15,864 nt of DNA from an uncultured Bacteroidales bacterium (lineage in GTDB: Bacteria > Bacteroidota > Bacteroidia > Bacteroidales > Paludibacteraceae): assembly GCA_937916355.1 (NCBI GenBank), contig CALFTM010000075.1:1-15864 (forward strand). The letters run 5' to 3'. Under the pieces are notes generated by a model. The model was not told where the DNA came from, searched no databases, and saw nothing but the letters and a program-made list of their open reading frames with translations. The first letter of the stretch is position 1, and each line of letters opens with the position of its first letter. Both the position numbers and the translations under genes were made by a program. Positions 13,601 to 15,864 of the stretch are shown piece after piece.

Positions 13601-14984
13601 GAAAAACCTCACACTCCTGAAGGTGGACGATGTGAACAATGCGGGGTCGCTCCGTTTGCGCATCCGCTCATTAATCGAATCGCTGAAATTCAAAACGGAA
13701 GAACAGCAAAGCAAGGCACGCCAGCAATTTAAGACGACCCCATCCTTTACGGAACAAGACCGTCACAGAAAGATTCTTTGCTCCCATTTCTCGGAGTTTC
13801 ACTCTCCTTTCCTTCCGCCAGTATTCAAGATAATGGGCTATGAATTGGAGAACCTCCCCCCAAGCGACGCAGAATCGGCAAAATTGGGATTGAAATATGC
13901 TAACAATGAGGTTTGCTACCCTGCCACATTGGTGGTGGGAGACTGCATCAGGGCAATCGAAAGTGGTCGCTACAAAAAGGAGGAAATATGTTTTGCCATC
14001 ACACAAACGGGCGGACAATGTCGTGCGACCAACTACATCGCATTGATAAAAAAGGCATTGGTGGCGGCAGGATATGGCGACATACCTGTCATATCCATCT
14101 CTATCATGAACACCATCAACTCACAACCCGGATTCACCCCGGATGTGAAGAAAATAGCATTGATCACACTCTACGCACTCTACTATGGCGACGCTCTTTC
14201 TAAAATGTACTATGCGGCGGCAGTTCGCGAAAAGGAGTTGGGTAGTGCCGCAAAACTAAAAGAGAAGTATCTGAAAAAAGGGGTCGAGGCAGTCTATGAG
14301 AAAAACGCTAAAAAATTGCTGCAATACCTGAAAGAGGCAGCCTTGTCGTTCGATGAAATCGTAGAGGAGAAAAACGTTCCAAGAATCGGAATCGTCGGTG
14401 AAATCTTCATCAAATACAACTCCTTCGGCCATCAGCACATCGTAGATTGGCTTGTGAAAGAGGGTATCGAACCAGTCATCCCTTCGTTGAACGAGTTTTT
14501 CCTGCAATACTTCCCGAACGCTAAATTCAATGAGAAAAATTTCTTAGAGGAGAAACAATCCTTCATGACGAAGTTGCTCACCATGTTCGGAAAGAAAATC
14601 GTACACTCTGTGGAGAAAAAAATCAACAAAGCTTCCGCACATTTCCGCTACTACGAAGATATGACGAATATCGAAGAGGAGGCAGAAAAGGCATCCAAGA
14701 TTGTCAGTTTGGCAGCCCAATTTGGCGAAGGGTGGTTAATTCCAGCAGAAATAGCATCATTCGCAGAGCGCGGGATCAATGCCGCCATCAGTCTGCAACC
14801 TTTCGGATGTATCGCCAACCACGTCATCTCCAAGGGTATAGAAAAGAAGATAAAGGATATTTACCCTAATATGAATCTGCTCTTCCTCGATTTTGATGGA
14901 GGAGTGAGTGAGGTGAATGTTCTAAACCGCCTACACTTCATTGCCAAGGCGGCTAAAAACAATCTTCAGAAAGACAGGAAGTAA
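10683..14984 (+). CDS. Giant acyl-CoA dehydratase activase fusion (two BadF/HgdC domains plus DUF2229/HgdB-like regions)
   Basis: A protein of 1433 residues, cytosolic. Domain 1 (about 12-270) and domain 2 (about 330-595) are both ASKHA ATPases of the BadF/BadG/BcrA/HgdC family. Each has the phosphate-binding motif (GLDAGSTTLK; GIDSGSTTTK), an IGGxD motif, and the two cysteines that hold the bridging [4Fe-4S] cluster in HgdC dimers (NGNCAGGTG Cys134 and SRCGVF Cys173; NEACSSGCG Cys459 and TRCTVF Cys498). A linker with CVGCENNC (622-629) and Cys648 leads into a DUF2229-like part (about 690-850), then regions like COG3580 and COG3581 with conserved cysteines in SFGCGPD (955), NEVCYPA (1078), GGQCRATN (1113) and PFGCIAN (1376). 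Such proteins are thought to drive ATP-dependent low-potential electron transfer, but the substrate is unknown. Because both activase domains and the acceptor-like region are in one chain, it may be self-contained. The start overlaps the TetR stop; an alternative start is at 10701. Confidence 0.9.
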   Translation: MAEFFAMNNKRYNIGLDAGSTTLKLVATDGNGNIVYTDYQRHYADISGTLQSSLVRMKEKMGDVEVSFCATGSAGMGISERFGLPFIQEVVAATRVVEVKYPETKTLIDIGGEDSKMIFFNQDMQPDIRMNGNCAGGTGAFIDQMAAILSVDVSEMSNLALNAQTTYPIASRCGVFSKTDIQNLIALNVSRENIAASIFNAVITQVISALSHGCDIKPKIFLCGGPFAFIPVLKQILMEKLSVSESDIILDPNASVIPSWGASLSIPENNESLPIETYIKIFSEKKEKIKLNRSDLEPLFKNETSYHNWVAEKESDKIEKIEIEDLKSDICYVGIDSGSTTTKVVAMDEQERIFFTFYKKNGGRPLETVKEGLSILQAKAEENGKKLRVKAGCSTGYGEELIKTAFNLNYGMVETIAHYTAACKMNPNVSFILDIGGQDMKAIFVENGAINRLEINEACSSGCGSFIDSFASSLKCPISEFVECACKSQNPADLGTRCTVFMNSKVKQCLREGTSLADISAGLAYSVVKNCLYKVLKLKNMDELGNHIVLQGGTMRNKAVVRAFECSTGKKVSVSNFPELMGAYGAALFSKKRVSSHPEEAMDFSLQELAELKDYTSEPFRCVGCENNCQILKNTFANGKTYYSGNKCEKVYTNKGEKIRTAFNLSLNKAEMAFKSNANNIVKEPILTLGIPRVLNMYENYPFWYTLFSQCGINVVKSSRSTFQMYENGLSSVMADNICFPAKLVHGHILNLVEKKVDRIFFPYVVFEAMEKNANNSFNCPIVSGYSDVIKSSIDTKAKYDIPLDSPIINFKERDLLRKACQLYISQLVRERYDEEQFQSAFQKAIEAQNTYTRSLHDKANDILEKARKENRFVILLAGRPYHNDSLIQHKVSEIITSFGVDVITEDLIRYDEEELENTHIIPQWSYMNRIMKAAQWTANTEENVHFIQITSFGCGPDAFIIDEVNDILKQGGKNLTLLKVDDVNNAGSLRLRIRSLIESLKFKTEEQQSKARQQFKTTPSFTEQDRHRKILCSHFSEFHSPFLPPVFKIMGYELENLPPSDAESAKLGLKYANNEVCYPATLVVGDCIRAIESGRYKKEEICFAITQTGGQCRATNYIALIKKALVAAGYGDIPVISISIMNTINSQPGFTPDVKKIALITLYALYYGDALSKMYYAAAVREKELGSAAKLKEKYLKKGVEAVYEKNAKKLLQYLKEAALSFDEIVEEKNVPRIGIVGEIFIKYNSFGHQHIVDWLVKEGIEPVIPSLNEFFLQYFPNAKFNEKNFLEEKQSFMTKLLTMFGKKIVHSVEKKINKASAHFRYYEDMTNIEEEAEKASKIVSLAAQFGEGWLIPAEIASFAERGINAAISLQPFGCIANHVISKGIEKKIKDIYPNMNLLFLDFDGGVSEVNVLNRLHFIAKAAKNNLQKDRK

Positions 14985-14995
14985 AAAATTATTGG

Positions 14996-15033
14996 GTAGG
15001 AGGAAAACAGTGAGGTTTTCTTCCTACTTTTTT
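14996..15033 (+). terminator. Intrinsic terminator of the TetR/activase operon
   Basis: GTAGGAGGAAAAC (14996-15008) pairs with GTTTTCTTCCTAC (15015-15027), 13 pairs with one G-U, loop AGTGAG, followed by six T. It is 11 bases after the stop. Confidence 0.9.
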
Positions 15034-15066
15034 CTGCCTCCTATAGATGGCTCACGACCTGCATAC

Positions 15067-15099
15067 AAAAAGCAGGAGCATTTTTTCAAATGCCCCCGC
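15067..15099 (-). terminator. Intrinsic terminator of the minus-strand lipoprotein cluster
   Basis: On the minus strand GCGGGGGCATTT, loop GAAA, AAATGCTCCTGC, then TTTTT (complement of 15099 down to 15067). Most of the 12 positions pair, with mismatch or wobble in the G-rich part. It is 25 bases beyond the stop of the paralogue fragment at 15124. Confidence 0.8.
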
Positions 15100-15123
15100 C
15101 CTCTAAAATTTCATCACCTTCTC

Positions 15124-15210
15124 TCATTCATACTTATACGGATGCGCCTTGGCATACTCATAATCCTTTTCGGTGATTTCGTAACGATAAAAGTCACTTC
15201 TTCCAATTTG
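15124..15210 (-). pseudogene. C-terminal fragment of a paralogous lipoprotein
   Basis: In a frame different from the intact gene next to it, the minus strand reads SDFYRYEITEKDYEYAKAH and then PYKYE followed by a stop at 15124-15126. FYRYEITEKDY resembles the intact gene's LFRYEITEEKY, and the last 13 residues are identical to the end of the paralogue entering at 15821. It directly abuts the intact gene's stop (15194), so it looks like the residue of a duplication and deletion. The 47 bases at 15121-15167 equal those at 15818-15864 except for one synonymous change. Confidence 0.65.
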
Positions 15211-15724
15211 TCAACCCCTCTTCTTCTATAAATTTATCTAAATCCTCCTTGCATGAATGGATTTTCAGGTGTTCTTCCACATGCCTATATTTTTCTTCTG
15301 TGATTTCGTAACGGAAGAGATGAACTTCTGGTCCTTTCAAAATATAATCATATCGAAAAGCATCTTTTACCATACTATTGTGTGATAATTCATGAATTTC
15401 CCCCGAATAATCTTCACACAAATAATATAGGCTGTCGTCGAAAATTAGGAATGTACAGTAACTGTCAAAAGGATGATATTCAAAATACCCTAACTCCCCT
15501 TTGCGAGTAATACTATCATACGGAGCTATACATACTGTATCGCAAAAAGGCTCTGGAGAACCAGCGACTGTGGTCATCGTCGAAATTTTTACATCGTGTT
15601 CGGTATTATTCACAATTTTAAAGTACCACTCCCCTTTAGCAGGACCGTCAACCAAAACCCCATCATCATCACAACTTATCATAATGATAACAAGCGACAT
15701 TAATAAAAACTTTATTCTTCCCAT
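15194..15724 (-). CDS. Small lipoprotein of unknown function, locally duplicated family
   Basis: A protein of 176 residues. The signal peptide MGRIKFLLMSLVIIMIS ends in a lipobox MISC with Cys18, followed by Asp-Asp-Asp, an acidic stretch right after the lipidated Cys like the lipoprotein export signals of Bacteroidetes surface lipoproteins. The mature part (about 158 residues) is predicted mostly beta with several aromatic residues (GEWYFKIVNNTEHDV, YFEYHPFDSYCTFLIF, YYLCEDYSG), ending in a helical tail after FRYEITEEKY. I do not recognise the family; there are about four Cys in the mature protein. The C-terminal tail (from about residue 140) differs from the paralogues, whose version lies behind the stop as a fragment, suggesting a rearranged 3' end. 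It is convergent with the activase operon. Confidence 0.75.
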   Translation of the reverse strand: MGRIKFLLMSLVIIMISCDDDGVLVDGPAKGEWYFKIVNNTEHDVKISTMTTVAGSPEPFCDTVCIAPYDSITRKGELGYFEYHPFDSYCTFLIFDDSLYYLCEDYSGEIHELSHNSMVKDAFRYDYILKGPEVHLFRYEITEEKYRHVEEHLKIHSCKEDLDKFIEEEGLTNWKK

Positions 15725-15758
15725 ATTTCTTGAAATTGGTTTAATAGGTTATCAATTT

Positions 15759-15775
15759 GAGAGTCGGAAACTCCC
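15759..15775 (-). terminator. Short stem-loop between the two paralogues
   Basis: GGGAGT, loop TTCCG, ACTCTC on the minus strand (complement of 15775 down to 15759), one G-U pair. There is no T run, so it is a weak candidate terminator for the right-edge gene. Confidence 0.3.
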
Positions 15776-15820
15776 GTTGGTTTATTGTTTTATCATTCTA
15801 CTCCTAAAAATCACCCACTC

Positions 15821-15864
15821 TCATTCATACTTATACGGATGCGCCTTGGCATACTCGTAATCCT
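15821..15864 (-). CDS. C-terminal end of a paralogous lipoprotein gene, cut by the window edge
   Basis: The minus strand reads DYEYAKAHPYKYE and then a stop at 15821-15823, identical in protein to the end of the fragment at 15124. It is presumably the 3' end of a full paralogue that lies beyond the right edge, upstream of and co-oriented with the gene at 15194-15724. Confidence 0.6.
   Translation of the reverse strand, partial: DYEYAKAHPYKYE

Noticed and set aside
14941..15231. Plus-strand open frame of 96 codons after the activase gene
   Set aside because: It starts inside the activase gene and runs through two terminator hairpins; its translation has no protein-like features.
15501..15860. 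Plus-strand open frame of 119 codons at the right edge
   Set aside because: It is antisense to the lipoprotein gene and spans its start region and the paralogue repeat.
1..15864. tRNA, rRNA or retron/reverse-transcriptase elements
   Set aside because: I saw no cloverleaf, rRNA motif or reverse-transcriptase gene; the hairpin at 5626-5745 has no RT partner nearby.

Overview
The window looks like chromosomal DNA of a member of the Bacteroidales (a gut-type Bacteroides/Prevotella relative). The evidence is a set of promoters of the Bacteroidetes type (TAnnTTTG at -7, in the best case with TTTG about 20 bases upstream), lipoproteins with short Bacteroidetes-style signal peptides, and gene families typical of the phylum: an AAA-ATPase-like/PD-(D/E)XK protein, a Flavobacterium-type aromatic amino acid ammonia-lyase, tandem META-domain lipoproteins and a giant CoA-dehydratase-activase fusion. 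I cannot name a species from the sequence alone.

Layout. (1) 1-1037: 3' part of an AAA-ATPase-like/PD-(D/E)XK nuclease-fold gene, cut by the left edge. (2) 1193-2305, minus strand: the conserved ATPase YchF, divergent from (3) a Cys/His-rich lipoprotein (2493-3035). (4) 3227-5586: a tyrosine/histidine ammonia-lyase family gene followed 11 bases later by a lipoprotein with two tandem META (HslJ-like) domains. (5) 5587-10010: a visibly more A+T-rich accessory segment. It holds a long leader with two mutually exclusive foldings ahead of a small HTH protein gene, then a membrane-associated GTPase with a DUF697-like tail, and then a type II restriction-modification pair that is a clear EcoRV relative (endonuclease then methyltransferase, stop and start overlapping as TAATG). 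The R-M pair is flanked on both sides by direct copies of a small element of about 145 bp whose perfect terminal inverted repeats survive in the left copy. (6) 10099-14984: a TetR-family regulator translationally coupled (TAATG) to a 1433-residue protein that fuses two BadF/BadG/HgdC-type activase domains to DUF2229/HgdB-like parts. (7) 15124-15864, minus strand: a small lipoprotein gene, an out-of-frame C-terminal fragment of a paralogue behind it, and the C-terminus of another paralogue entering from the right edge, marking a locally duplicated family.

How the parts relate. The two flanks look like ordinary host genes with recognisable promoters and terminators. The middle looks like acquired defence-type DNA: R-M, GTPase and HTH genes with mobile-element debris. 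The best candidates for something not yet described are the bistable leader in front of the HTH gene (5626-5779), the HTH/GTPase neighbourhood beside the EcoRV-like system, the mobile-element pair bracketing that system, and the Ser-Ser-Gly replacement of the cofactor-forming Ala-Ser-Gly triad in the ammonia-lyase.
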